A DNA stretch of 38,598 nt from an uncultured Luminiphilus sp. (GCA_938091995.1 CALKNZ010000088.1:1-38598), one strand, 5' to 3'. Positions 15,964 to 24,424 are shown, counted from the first letter of the stretch. Notes: generated by a model from the letters alone, not told the origin. A program made the numbers and translations.

Positions 15964-17058
15964 TTATAGCACCGGATTCTTTATAGGCTCTGCAGGGGTG
16001 GGAAAGGTCTTGCGTTCTTCGGCAATTCTCTCAAACCAGACACGCCTGAATTGGGCCAAGGCATTGTCGCTCGCTAGGCCACGGGGCTGGAAATCGCCAT
16101 AGTCCTCCAAGAGCTGCTGTTGCGCTTCAATGATAACTTTGTCTTCAAAAAAACCATCGAACATAGCCGCTTTAAGGGTTTCTCCCGCGTGGTCGTCACC
16201 TTTACGGAAGTTACGCAAATACTCCCAGAAGAAGTGCGAAGAACTTCGTGTTTCCGGCGTCATATATTGGCAGTTTCGAAACTCCAGTAAGTCGGGCTGT
16301 TGCGCCTCTTGATCCCAGCCTTCAGGTCCGAACTGGGTATCCATTAGGAATATGCCAGGGGTATACATGCGTACAAAGTTTCTGCGATCAACCAGCTTGT
16401 CAGAGGGCCATGGCGTAATTTTCTGCAGATACGGCGGCTGTTCACTTCCTCGGTGCCACCGCTCAAACTCAAAACCGTTGTCCAGCTTATCAACCTGCTG
16501 AGCCGACTCGGTGGCGTAATCCTCCGAGCCCCCCAGCGTCGAGGTGTGCACGAAAGCTAAATGCGAAAAATCGGCAAGATTATCAACAATAAGCATCCAG
16601 TTTGCGTCGTAATGCAAATAGCAACGATTGGGGAGCCCGCACCAGTTAGGGTCATCCAGCGGCTCAAAGTGAGGTATGTCGTCTGCATTCGCCTTCTCGG
16701 GCTCTCCCATCCAGATCCAAAGCATTCCTCCCCTATCGATAAGAGGGTAACTATGAACGCGGTGGTTACTGGTGATTTTTGCCTGGCCTGGTATTTCAAC
16801 ACACTGCCCGGAGGGGTCGTATTTCATGCCATGATACATACACCGCAAGCAGTCACCCTCGATACGCCCCATCGACAAGGGAGCAGATCGATGACAGCAG
16901 CGATTGTCCAAGGCCACATAAACGTTTGATTCATTTTTATAAATGACAACAGGCTTTTCTAAAAAGGTGCGTGAGAAAGGCTTGCCCTCCTCAATCTCAC
17001 CGGTCCAGGCGGCCGCATACCAGCAGTTATATAAAAACCAATCTTCAGCTCCGCGCAT
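15964..17058 (-). CDS. Rieske non-heme iron oxygenase, alpha subunit (VanA/DdmC-like)
   Basis: This 364-residue oxygenase component has the Rieske [2Fe-2S] motif C54-C55-H56 with 16 residues to C73-M-Y-H76. The mononuclear iron site is D163-F-S-H166 and H171, with D306 in FEDKVIIEAQQ the likely carboxylate. Length and layout match single-component-alpha oxygenases such as vanillate O-demethylase VanA and dicamba demethylase DdmC rather than ring-hydroxylating alpha/beta enzymes. These need a reductase, and none is encoded in the window. GGAGG precedes the ATG at 17058. The gene is divergent from hpaE across the operator at 17194-17207 and forms an operon with the FAH gene. O-demethylation of a methoxy-arylacetate such as homovanillate would feed HpaD and release formaldehyde for frmAB; direct ring hydroxylation is the alternative. 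A dead copy of its 5' end lies at 2608-2764. Confidence 0.9.
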   Translation of the reverse strand: MRGAEDWFLYNCWYAAAWTGEIEEGKPFSRTFLEKPVVIYKNESNVYVALDNRCCHRSAPLSMGRIEGDCLRCMYHGMKYDPSGQCVEIPGQAKITSNHRVHSYPLIDRGGMLWIWMGEPEKANADDIPHFEPLDDPNWCGLPNRCYLHYDANWMLIVDNLADFSHLAFVHTSTLGGSEDYATESAQQVDKLDNGFEFERWHRGSEQPPYLQKITPWPSDKLVDRRNFVRMYTPGIFLMDTQFGPEGWDQEAQQPDLLEFRNCQYMTPETRSSSHFFWEYLRNFRKGDDHAGETLKAAMFDGFFEDKVIIEAQQQLLEDYGDFQPRGLASDNALAQFRRVWFERIAEERKTFPTPAEPIKNPVL

Positions 17059-17172
17059 TTATTCATCGCCTCCATGACTATCCGACAGCTCGTTCGTTGG
17101 CCTCAGACAGTTAAACCCTTGAATCATGTCGCCGCAATAACAGGATATTTAACAACTTTTTGCTCATCCGTG

Positions 17173-17201
17173 TTGTTGGCCATACACATAGTAGGTAACA
17201 T
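17173..17201 (+). promoter_or_regulatory. Predicted promoter of the hpaEDFHI operon
   Basis: TTGTTG (17173-17178) and TAACAT (17196-17201) lie 17 bases apart. The arrangement is conserved in the duplicate at 2879-2907. A leader of about 38 bases to the hpaE ATG would result. Confidence 0.5.
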
Positions 17202-17207
17202 GTTACC
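17194..17207. promoter_or_regulatory. Operator palindrome GGTAACATGTTACC, copy B
   Basis: A perfect 14-base palindrome covers the predicted -10 of hpaE and lies in the divergent region facing the Rieske gene, so one repressor could govern both directions. The duplicate at 2900-2913 keeps both 6-base arms. The regulator is not encoded next to it. Confidence 0.65.
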
Positions 17208-17245
17208 CAATAAACCCAACGTTGTGCCAGTGCTAGGAACCAATA

Positions 17246-18772
17246 ATGCCGCCTACCAACACTTACGACGACAATACTGCCCGCGCGGCCGGCTACTTAT
17301 CTCGCTTTAGCCTGAACCCAACGGGTCACTTTATCGCGGGTGAGTGGGTGACCGAAGGTAATCAAAACACTTTTACTAACCTGAATCCCGCCACGAATCA
17401 GCCCCTTGGCGAAGTTGTCGCCGGCACGCCGGGAGACATGGATCGCGCTTGTGAAGCGGCAAAAGAAGCTTTTCCCGCATGGGCAGCCATGCCAGGCGCA
17501 ACCCGAAAGCAGTGCCTCCACCATTTTGCAGACCTCATAGAAGATAGAGCTGATGAAATAGCCCTTGTCGAGTCTTCCGATTGTGGACAAGCCATACGAT
17601 TCATGAAGCAGGCCGCAATTCGCGGCGCCGCCAACTTCCGATTTTTTGCTGATAAGGCACCCGAGGCGCGCAACGGGCAGTCGCTGTTCCAAGCCGATCA
17701 CACCAACTTCACTATGCGCAGTCCCATTGGACCCGTGGGCATTATCACGCCGTGGAATACGCCCTTTATGCTGGCCACTTGGAAAATCGCACCGGCACTC
17801 GCCGCAGGCTGCACGGTGGTCCATAAGCCCGCAGAATTGAGCCCCCTATCTGCATCGTTGCTGGCAGAGATAAGCGCGGAAGCGGGTATCCCGCCCGGCG
17901 TGTGGAATACGGTTCAAGGCTACGGGGAGACCGTGGGCCGCAGGCTTTGCGAGCACCCCGCTATCAAGGCCGTTGCCCTAGTGGGCGAAACCAGCACCGG
18001 CAGTCAAATTCTGCGCCAGGGCGCCGACACCATTAAGCGTGTGCACCTCGAGTTAGGGGGCAAGAACCCGGTCATCGTTTTTGACGACGCCGACTATGAA
18101 AGGGCTTTGGATGCCGTAATTTTCATGATTTTTAGCCTCAACGGACAGCGCTGCACCTCCAGTTCAAGACTACTCATTCAAAACAGTATTCGAGATCGTT
18201 TTCTAAATGATGTACGCCAGCGTGTTGAAGCCTTGGTCGTTGGACCACCACTAGACCCCGCAACGGAAGTAGGTCCTCTTATTCACCAAGGCCATCTTGA
18301 AAAAGTCATGCACTACATGCGTGCTGCGGTAGAGGACGGTGCTACTGTTGCGGCAGGCGGCCACCGAAGAGATGATTTAGGGTCAGGGAACTATGTATCA
18401 CCGACTTTATTTATTGATGCACATAATAAAATGCGCATTGCACAAGAAGAGATTTTTGGACCCGTGCTTACCGCCATAGGGTTCGATACCGAAGAAGAGG
18501 CTATCGCACTTGCCAATGATACAAATTTCGGACTTGCGGGCTATATCTGGACAGGCGATACAGGACGTGCCATGCGCCTCGCGCAGCATATTGAAGCGGG
18601 TATGCTATGGGTTAACTCAGAAAATAATCGCAACTTACCGTCACCTTTTGGCGGTATGAAAATGAGCGGCATGGGGCGCGATGGTGGCGACTACAGTTTT
18701 GATTTCTACATGGAAACTAAAAATGTGTGTATCGCTCACGACACTCACAGTATTCCTGTATTAGGACACTGA
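17246..18772 (+). CDS. hpaE: 5-carboxymethyl-2-hydroxymuconate semialdehyde dehydrogenase HpaE
   Basis: HpaE oxidises the semialdehyde formed by ring cleavage of homoprotocatechuate to 5-carboxymethyl-2-hydroxymuconate with NAD+. The 508-residue protein has the aldehyde dehydrogenase residues N171 (PWNTPF), K194 (HKPAE), E269 (LELGGK) and C303 (NGQRCTSSSR). The ATG at 17246 follows AGGAA and its first six codons (MPPTNT) are shared with the flavin hydroxylase gene through the control-region duplication. It heads a tight operon with hpaD, F, H and I, which fixes its role better than sequence alone, since this family is broad. It is transcribed from the promoter overlapped by the palindromic operator. 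Confidence 0.92.
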   Translation: MPPTNTYDDNTARAAGYLSRFSLNPTGHFIAGEWVTEGNQNTFTNLNPATNQPLGEVVAGTPGDMDRACEAAKEAFPAWAAMPGATRKQCLHHFADLIEDRADEIALVESSDCGQAIRFMKQAAIRGAANFRFFADKAPEARNGQSLFQADHTNFTMRSPIGPVGIITPWNTPFMLATWKIAPALAAGCTVVHKPAELSPLSASLLAEISAEAGIPPGVWNTVQGYGETVGRRLCEHPAIKAVALVGETSTGSQILRQGADTIKRVHLELGGKNPVIVFDDADYERALDAVIFMIFSLNGQRCTSSSRLLIQNSIRDRFLNDVRQRVEALVVGPPLDPATEVGPLIHQGHLEKVMHYMRAAVEDGATVAAGGHRRDDLGSGNYVSPTLFIDAHNKMRIAQEEIFGPVLTAIGFDTEEEAIALANDTNFGLAGYIWTGDTGRAMRLAQHIEAGMLWVNSENNRNLPSPFGGMKMSGMGRDGGDYSFDFYMETKNVCIAHDTHSIPVLGH

Positions 18773-18784
18773 ACTTAAGGATTT

Positions 18785-19642
18785 ATGTCTATGGGCAGTA
18801 TCGCCTTCGCCGCAAAAATAACCCACGTCCCGTCTATGTATTTATCTGAGATGGATGGGCCTCACAAAGGCTGTCGCGAGGAGGCCATCGCCGGACACCA
18901 CGAGATTTCGCGGCGCTGCAGAGAACTGGGCGTCGATACTATCGTCGTGTTTGACACCCACTGGCTAGTGAACTCGGGTTACCACATCAACAATGCCCCA
19001 CATTTTCAAGGCATATACACCAGCAATGAACTTCCCCATTTCATAAAAAACATGCCCTATGAATATTCCGGAAATCCCAGGCTTGGAGACATCATTGCTG
19101 AGGGCTGTAATCAAGCGGGAGTCCACACCCGAGCTCACAGCGATACAACCCTAGCACTCGAATACGGCACGCTGGTGCCTATGCGCTACATGAACCCGGA
19201 CGACCACTTCAAAGTCGTGTCCATTTCAGCCATGTGTCAGGTCCATGATCTGGAGGAAAGCGGACGCTTAGGGGCTGCCCTTAGGGCCAGCGTGGAAGCG
19301 CATTACGATGGCAAGATTGCCGTACTGGCTTCTGGCTCAATGTCTCATCGCTTCGCGCAAAACGGTGTTTCTGAGCACTTCCTCCACCGCGTATGGTCAC
19401 CCATGATGGAGCATATGGATCGGGAGGTCGTGCGCATGTGGGAGCGTGGCGAATGGCAGGAGTTCGTCGCAATGCTTCCGGAATACGCAGAGAAATGCCA
19501 CGGCGAGGGATTTATGCACGATACCGCCATGTTGCTTGGTGCGCTGGGCTGGGACAGCTATCAGGGCGAAGTAGAGGTACTCACCCCCTATTTTGGCAGT
19601 TCAGGTACCGGACAAATAAACGCCGTATTTCCACTCAATTAG
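18785..19642 (+). CDS. hpaD: 3,4-dihydroxyphenylacetate 2,3-dioxygenase HpaD
   Basis: HpaD is the extradiol dioxygenase that opens the ring of homoprotocatechuate (3,4-dihydroxyphenylacetate) next to its hydroxyls, using Fe(II). The 285-residue protein follows E. coli HpaD closely from memory. Matching blocks are AAKITHVPSMYLSEM, HEISRRCRELGVDTIVVFDTH, YTSNELPHFIKNMPY, EYGTLVPMRYMNPD and the C-terminal SSGTGQINAVFPL. It is a class III (LigB-like) enzyme, with candidate metal ligands in the DTHW and YHIN segments. The start may be ATG 18785 or ATG 18791; AAGGA lies nearby and the latter matches the E. coli N-terminus better. It begins 12 bases after hpaE. This gene defines the pathway as homoprotocatechuate meta-cleavage. 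Confidence 0.97.
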   Translation: MSMGSIAFAAKITHVPSMYLSEMDGPHKGCREEAIAGHHEISRRCRELGVDTIVVFDTHWLVNSGYHINNAPHFQGIYTSNELPHFIKNMPYEYSGNPRLGDIIAEGCNQAGVHTRAHSDTTLALEYGTLVPMRYMNPDDHFKVVSISAMCQVHDLEESGRLGAALRASVEAHYDGKIAVLASGSMSHRFAQNGVSEHFLHRVWSPMMEHMDREVVRMWERGEWQEFVAMLPEYAEKCHGEGFMHDTAMLLGALGWDSYQGEVEVLTPYFGSSGTGQINAVFPLN

Positions 19643-19664
19643 ACTCTAGTCGAGCGCCATCAAC

Positions 19665-20030
19665 ATGCCACACTTCATCGTTGAATATTCTAATAATCTG
19701 CCCGAAGAAGCCCTTCGCATTCCCACTTTACTCGAGGCCCTGAATAAAACGGCTGTTAACACGGGACTGTTTCCTGAAGCCGGTTTACGAGCGAGGGCTT
19801 ATCGTGCCGATTATCAGCGAATCGGACAGGGTGATGCCGCCAATGGGTTTGTCCACGTGGCGATGAATGTAGGGGCAGGTCGCGCTGAAGAAGCGCGTCA
19901 ACAAGCGGGTGCCGTGATTTTTGACACTTTAAAAAATCATATGTTGCCGCTGATGAAGAGCCACAAAGTAGCGCTATCTTTTGAGATGCGCGAAATCGAC
20001 ACAGTGAAATTTAATTTCAAAAATACCTGA
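19665..20030 (+). CDS. hpaF: 5-carboxymethyl-2-hydroxymuconate delta-isomerase HpaF
   Basis: HpaF is a small tautomerase-superfamily isomerase that converts 5-carboxymethyl-2-hydroxymuconate to its 2-oxo-hexenedioate isomer. The 121-residue product begins MPHFIVEYSNNL; the proline after the initiator methionine is the catalytic base in this family. The length fits the family. It sits between hpaD (22-base gap) and hpaH (the HpaH start is 8 bases past this stop), so it is in the same transcript. The ribosome site before the ATG is weak, which suggests partial coupling to hpaD translation. Confidence 0.93.
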   Translation: MPHFIVEYSNNLPEEALRIPTLLEALNKTAVNTGLFPEAGLRARAYRADYQRIGQGDAANGFVHVAMNVGAGRAEEARQQAGAVIFDTLKNHMLPLMKSHKVALSFEMREIDTVKFNFKNT

Positions 20031-20038
20031 GGATGCCC

Positions 20039-20842
20039 ATGCTGGACTCAACGGCCATTGCAACCGCTGCCGCCGACCTCTATCAGGCCGAGCAGAACTG
20101 TCAGCAGATTAAACCTCTAACCCTCACCTATCCAGATATGACCATGGATGACGCCTATGCAGTGCAACGTGCTTGGGTCGATCGCAAATTGGCCAGTGGC
20201 GACCAAGTAACGGGTTACAAAATTGGTCTTACATCACGAGCCATGCAAAACGCGATGAATATCACGACGCCTGATTTTGGTGTGTTACTGCAGAGCATGT
20301 ATTTTGCCAATAACAGCAACATAGTCGCTGGCGATTTTTGCGATCCCAGAATTGAAGTGGAGCTGGCCTTTGTGATGAAAAAACCGCTATATGGTGACAA
20401 CATCACTATTGAACAGGTGCTCGATGCCACCGACTATGTTGTGCCTGCTTTGGAGCTCATTGCCGCGCGCAGCCATCGCACCGATCCAGAATCGGGATAT
20501 ACCCGAAAAGTCTTCGACACCATTGCCGATAACGCTGCCAACGCAGGGTATATTGTGGGAGACGAAAAGTTCGCGCCTAGAGACATCGATCTTCGCTGGT
20601 CGGGAGCCATCCTGTCTGTAAACGGTGAAGTAGAGGAAACCGGACTGGCCGCAGGCGTACAGGGCCATCCGGCAAAAGGTATCTGCTGGGTCTGTAAGCG
20701 CTTCGCCGCTCATGGCGTGGGATTAGAGCCCGGACAGCTGGTGTTGAGTGGCTCATTTACTCGCCCCGTTGTGGCGAAAGCGGGTGACTTAATGACCTGC
20801 GACTACGGCCCATTAGGCACTGTCGCTGTTAATTTTATTTAG
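20039..20842 (+). CDS. hpaH: 2-oxo-hept-4-ene-1,7-dioate hydratase HpaH
   Basis: HpaH adds water to 2-oxo-hept-4-ene-1,7-dioate to give 4-hydroxy-2-oxoheptanedioate, needing Mg2+. The protein matches the E. coli enzyme from memory in DAYAVQRAWV, KIGLTSRAMQ, PRIEVELAFV, DYVVPALELI, RKVFDTIADNAANAG and GSFTRPV. The pair of glutamates in RIEVELAF are the likely metal ligands. ATG 20039 is preferred to ATG 20033 because TGAGGA, formed partly by the hpaF stop, lies at a correct distance only from 20039. That gives 267 residues. Fourth gene of the hpa operon. Confidence 0.95.
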   Translation: MLDSTAIATAAADLYQAEQNCQQIKPLTLTYPDMTMDDAYAVQRAWVDRKLASGDQVTGYKIGLTSRAMQNAMNITTPDFGVLLQSMYFANNSNIVAGDFCDPRIEVELAFVMKKPLYGDNITIEQVLDATDYVVPALELIAARSHRTDPESGYTRKVFDTIADNAANAGYIVGDEKFAPRDIDLRWSGAILSVNGEVEETGLAAGVQGHPAKGICWVCKRFAAHGVGLEPGQLVLSGSFTRPVVAKAGDLMTCDYGPLGTVAVNFI

Positions 20843-20852
20843 GAATTTGATC

Positions 20853-21617
20853 ATGGATCTGCCACGTAATTTGTTTCTACAGCAACTCGCGAAGGGTGAA
20901 ACTTTATGGGGCTGTTGGCTGGGATTACCTGATCCAAACGTGGCAGAAATAGCGGCCAATGCGGGTTTCGATTGGCTGCTTATAGATCATGAACACGCCC
21001 CTTTTGAACTGAGCGATGTGATAGCGCACTTGCGAGCCATGTCGGCCTATCCGGTAGCACCCATGGTGCGTCCTGTTAACGCTGATCCAGCATTGCTAAA
21101 AAAGTTTTTGGAAATGGGTGTACAAACCTTCATCGTTCCTATGATTGATACCGCCGAGCAAGCGCAAGCATGTGTCGATTCCCTTTACTACCCGCCCACG
21201 GGTCGCAGAGGTGTTGGCACGGCGTTAGCCCGAGCCTCACGCTGGAATCAGGTCCCTGATTATCTACACAAAGCCAATGACGAAATTTGTCTCATTGTGC
21301 AGGCAGAAACAATGACCGCACTCGAAAATCTTGATGCTATTTTGGCAGTCGACAATGTCCACGGCGTGTTTATTGGACCCTCTGATCTGGCTGCCTCTAT
21401 GGGTAAGATCGGGCAAGGTAATGATCCAGAGCTTATAGCCAACTGTACTGACGCCATCAAAAAAATTAAGGCCGCCGGCAAGATCGCGGGCATTCTCACC
21501 GCCTATGAAGAACTCATCCAAAAGAGCTCTGACGCGGGTGCTGATTTTATAGGAATCGGCGTTGACACCCTGCTGCTGGGTGAAGCTCTAAGACAAAGAG
21601 CAGCCAGCAGACTCTAA
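20853..21617 (+). CDS. hpaI: 4-hydroxy-2-oxoheptanedioate aldolase HpaI
   Basis: HpaI is a class II pyruvate aldolase that splits 4-hydroxy-2-oxoheptanedioate into pyruvate and succinate semialdehyde, ending the pathway. The 254-residue protein shows WLGLPDPNVAE, AGFDWLLIDHEHAPFE, the metal-site segment VQAETMTALEN, GRRGVGTALARASRWNQVPDYL and VFIGPSDLAASMG, as in E. coli HpaI. ATG 20853 is used because AGGAA lies eight bases before it; an in-frame TTG two codons earlier is not needed. Last gene of the operon. A succinate semialdehyde dehydrogenase to complete the route is not seen in the window. Confidence 0.95.
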   Translation: MDLPRNLFLQQLAKGETLWGCWLGLPDPNVAEIAANAGFDWLLIDHEHAPFELSDVIAHLRAMSAYPVAPMVRPVNADPALLKKFLEMGVQTFIVPMIDTAEQAQACVDSLYYPPTGRRGVGTALARASRWNQVPDYLHKANDEICLIVQAETMTALENLDAILAVDNVHGVFIGPSDLAASMGKIGQGNDPELIANCTDAIKKIKAAGKIAGILTAYEELIQKSSDAGADFIGIGVDTLLLGEALRQRAASRL

Positions 21618-21644
21618 TTTTTTTTATCTCCATGCGTTGTTGTT

Positions 21645-21683
21645 GACCCCTATAAGCGGCTATAAACGGGGTCGATAATTTTT
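21645..21683 (+). terminator. Possible terminator after hpaI
   Basis: GACCCC (21645-21650) and GGGGTC (21668-21673) can pair across a 17-base loop, followed by GATAATTTTT. The loop is long and the T-run interrupted, so this is a moderate candidate. Confidence 0.45.
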
Positions 21684-21719
21684 CTCAGACTTTTGATCTT
21701 TGCAACAAACGAGGTGCCC

Positions 21720-22841
21720 ATGAATTTTGAGTTCTCTGAAGAACAGTTAATGCTGCGCGAGCAGGCCCGTGGCTTTCTGTCGCAACATTGTCCCCCTACC
21801 CTAGTTCGCAAAGTCTTTGACAGCGAACAGGATTACGATGCTGCTCTGTGGCAGAGCATTGCCGAAATGGGTTGGACCGCGACCGCCATACCCGAGGCTT
21901 ACGGCGGGCTGGGATTGGGGTACTACGAATTGGCCATCATTGCCGAAGAATTGGGACGTGCAGTGGCACCGGTGCCCTTTTCGTCTTCGGTCTATTTAGC
22001 GACCGAGGCTCTGCTCGCCTTTGGAAGTGAGGCCCAAAAAGAACGCTGGTTGCCCAGTCTCGCAACAGGTGAGTGTATTGCCACCCTCGCCCATGCGGAA
22101 AATGCAGGCCAAACCACAGCGAAGTCACTCAGAACATCGTTTTCTGACACAAGCTTAAATGGCATAAAGAAACCCGTTGCCGACGGTACAACTGCCGACA
22201 TAGCCATCGTCACAGCAGCCGCTGGTGACGGCTCCGTGACGCTATGCCTGGTTGAACTGAATCAGGATAAGGTCAGCCGCAGCGCGATACAGACGCTGGA
22301 TTTCAGCCGTGGCCATGCCATGCTGGAATTCGACAATGCTGCTGCCGAGGCGTTGGGTGAAGGCACCGTTGCATGGTCATCCTTTGAAGCTTTGTTGGAT
22401 CGTGCTGCAGTCCTGATGGCATGGGAACAACTGGGACTGGCAGACAAAGCCTTGGAACAGGCTTGTGAGTATGCTCAGCAGCGCTACGCTTTCGGAAGAG
22501 CTATTGGATCGTTCCAAGCCATCAAACACAAACTCGCAGGCATGTACGTTAAAAATGCCTTGGCGCGCAGCAATGCCTATCACGGCGCATGGGCGCTTTC
22601 GAGCAATAGCGACACCCTACCCCTCGCCGCTGCGACGGCTCGAGTTGCTTCTATTCAGGCTTCACTCAATGCCGCACAGGAAAACATTCAAACCCATGGT
22701 GGCATGGGATTCACCTGGGAATTTGACTGCCAGTTTTATTACCGAAGGGCCAAATTGCTCAGTCTCGCCATTGGCTCGGAGCGGCATTGGCAAGACCGTC
22801 TGGTCACCGCCCTCGAACAACAAAAGCCTGAAGCTGCCTAA
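21720..22841 (+). CDS. Acyl-CoA dehydrogenase, small-subunit type of a two-subunit enzyme
   Basis: This 373-residue flavoprotein-family protein resembles the small subunit of two-gene acyl-CoA dehydrogenases such as pimeloyl-CoA dehydrogenase or the mycobacterial FadE27/FadE29 type. It starts FEFSEEQLMLREQARGFL, has AEELGRAVAPVPF, and carries the C-terminal block QTHGGMGFTWEFDCQFYYRR that marks this subunit class. The usual FAD and acyl-CoA contact region near residue 120-150 is poorly conserved (AHAENAG). ATG 21720 follows GAGG at six bases. The large-subunit gene starts 19 bases downstream, so a heterotetramer is likely. The CoA substrate is unknown; such pairs often act on dicarboxylic, cyclic or branched acyl-CoAs. 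Confidence 0.85.
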   Translation: MNFEFSEEQLMLREQARGFLSQHCPPTLVRKVFDSEQDYDAALWQSIAEMGWTATAIPEAYGGLGLGYYELAIIAEELGRAVAPVPFSSSVYLATEALLAFGSEAQKERWLPSLATGECIATLAHAENAGQTTAKSLRTSFSDTSLNGIKKPVADGTTADIAIVTAAAGDGSVTLCLVELNQDKVSRSAIQTLDFSRGHAMLEFDNAAAEALGEGTVAWSSFEALLDRAAVLMAWEQLGLADKALEQACEYAQQRYAFGRAIGSFQAIKHKLAGMYVKNALARSNAYHGAWALSSNSDTLPLAAATARVASIQASLNAAQENIQTHGGMGFTWEFDCQFYYRRAKLLSLAIGSERHWQDRLVTALEQQKPEAA

Positions 22842-22860
22842 GGTTACGGAGAGCAAAACT

Positions 22861-24069
22861 ATGGATTTTAACGACACCCCCGAAGAAGCCATTTTCCGCA
22901 GCCAAGCCGCTGCGTGGATGGCAGAGAATCACCTCACTGCCAACGACAAGCAAGGACTAAATCGACTTGAAGTTGCAAAGCTGTGGCAAAAGCGCAAATA
23001 CGACGGTGGCTGGGCTTGTATAGGCTGGGATGAAAAGTACGGCGGGCGCGGTGCCTCGGCCATTGAACGCGTCATCTGGGATCAGGAAGAAAACAAGTAT
23101 GACGTTCCCTCCCGTTTTTTTGTCATTGGACAGGGCATGATTGCACCTACGATTATGGCCTGGAGCACTCAGGAGTACTGCGATCAATTTTTGCCTAAAT
23201 TGGCAAGTGGTGAGGAAATCTGGTGCCAACTGTTTTCTGAACCCGCCAGTGGCTCAGATCTTGCCGCGCTGCGAACAAAGGCCGAAAAAGACGGCGACGA
23301 ATGGGTGATCAACGGCCAGAAAATCTGGACCTCTGGAGCGCACTATTCGGACTACGGCATGATTGTGACTCGCACTGACCCTACGGTGGCCAAACACAAA
23401 GGCCTCACCGCGTTCTTAGTCGACATGAAGGCAGCAGGGGTTGAAACTAAGCCTATCAAACAGCTTACCGGAGATGCCGACTTTAACGAGGTTTACTTCA
23501 CCGATGTCCGTATTCCTGACAGCTATCGTCTTGGCGAGGTGGGACAAGGCTGGCAGGTGGCCCTGACCACGCTCATGAACGAGCGTTTGGCGATTGGCGG
23601 CGGCGGTGCAGGTGCCGATGTACCTTTGGCGATAAAAATTGCCCAGACCGTTTCTATTAATGATCGCCCGGCGATCGAAGATAGTGCGGTGCGCGCAAAA
23701 ATTGCTAATTTCCACGTGCAAGAAGCCGGGCTCAAATACAACGGCTATCGAGCTCTGAGCGCCCTCTCAAGAGGTGATCTACCGGGCCCTGAGAACTCTA
23801 TTGGCAAGTTGGTGGGCGCCCCTAAACTGCAAGATATCGCGTCGTTCTGTATGGACCTACTCGAGGAGCACGGTGCGCTTTGGGGGGATGATCTTGAATT
23901 CATGGCAGGAGCTGCACAGCGATCTTACATGGGTGCCCCTGGGCTGCGCATTGCTGGCGGAACGGACGAAATCATGACCAATATCATTGCCGAGCGCGTA
24001 CTGGGGCTTCCGCAAGATCCCAGGGCAGATAAGGGCATTCCGTTTAATGAGGTGCCCACGGGCAATTAA
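22861..24069 (+). CDS. Acyl-CoA dehydrogenase, large-subunit type of a two-subunit enzyme
   Basis: This 402-residue acyl-CoA dehydrogenase partners the preceding gene. FAD and substrate contacts are seen in CQLFSEPASGSDLAALRT and INGQKIWTSGAH, followed by EVYFTDVRIPD and the C-terminal RIAGGTDEIMTNIIAERVLGLP. The C-terminal segment lacks the catalytic YEG glutamate of straight-chain enzymes, as is normal for large subunits of the two-gene class, where another glutamate serves. ATG 22861 has GGAGA seven bases upstream. The frame is open far upstream inside the previous gene, but that extension has no family match. Function in beta-oxidation of a non-standard acyl-CoA is likely; the substrate is not defined. 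Confidence 0.88.
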   Translation: MDFNDTPEEAIFRSQAAAWMAENHLTANDKQGLNRLEVAKLWQKRKYDGGWACIGWDEKYGGRGASAIERVIWDQEENKYDVPSRFFVIGQGMIAPTIMAWSTQEYCDQFLPKLASGEEIWCQLFSEPASGSDLAALRTKAEKDGDEWVINGQKIWTSGAHYSDYGMIVTRTDPTVAKHKGLTAFLVDMKAAGVETKPIKQLTGDADFNEVYFTDVRIPDSYRLGEVGQGWQVALTTLMNERLAIGGGGAGADVPLAIKIAQTVSINDRPAIEDSAVRAKIANFHVQEAGLKYNGYRALSALSRGDLPGPENSIGKLVGAPKLQDIASFCMDLLEEHGALWGDDLEFMAGAAQRSYMGAPGLRIAGGTDEIMTNIIAERVLGLPQDPRADKGIPFNEVPTGN

Positions 24070-24424
24070 GCACAATCGAGTCGGCTGGGAACGTCACTGG
24101 GGGCCCCCACCCCCGGTGGAACGCTTGCGACTACGCAAACAAAATTAGGCGAACTGTAATTCGTTTGTTTACCACCGACATAGGAATAACTTTGCATGAG
24201 AGATGAACCTATTAATGGGTGACGCTCGTACGCCGATTGGTCGATCGCTAAAAGCCCCAAAGCACGTCTGCCACCCTAAATATCCGTCCAAAAAAAACCT
24301 CTAGAGCAGCCCATAAAACCGCCTCCAATTGCACGCCAAAAAAACTTGCCTGTGAGCACCCTCTGGACTGGAGAATTGCGCTGAAATGTTCGACACTGGG
24401 GGCCTATATTGAGGAGAAGTTGTC
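24070..24424. other. Intergenic region before frmA, possible thiolase remnant
   Basis: No intact gene is visible. A GGGGGCCCCC palindrome lies near 24108. At 24196-24255 an ATG with AGGA upstream is followed, after a one-base shift, by a reading ARTPIGRSL that resembles the start of thiolases. AAACAAA-ATTA and TAATT-TTTGTTT around 24137-24171 can pair imperfectly. The frmA ribosome site GGAGAAG ends the region. No convincing promoter was picked. Confidence 0.4.

Larger units (their letters stand above)
16902..17263 (+). repeat. Rieske/hpaE control region (copy B of the duplication)
   Basis: This is the intact partner of the block at 2608-2969. It covers the first 52 codons of the Rieske gene, the 187-base intergenic region and the first six codons of hpaE. 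Since all elements are functional here, this copy is probably closer to the ancestral state. Confidence 0.9.

Noticed and set aside
22465..22860. In-frame upstream extension of the large acyl-CoA dehydrogenase gene
   Set aside because: It runs through the small-subunit gene in another frame with no family similarity, while ATG 22861 has a good ribosome site and the expected N-terminus.
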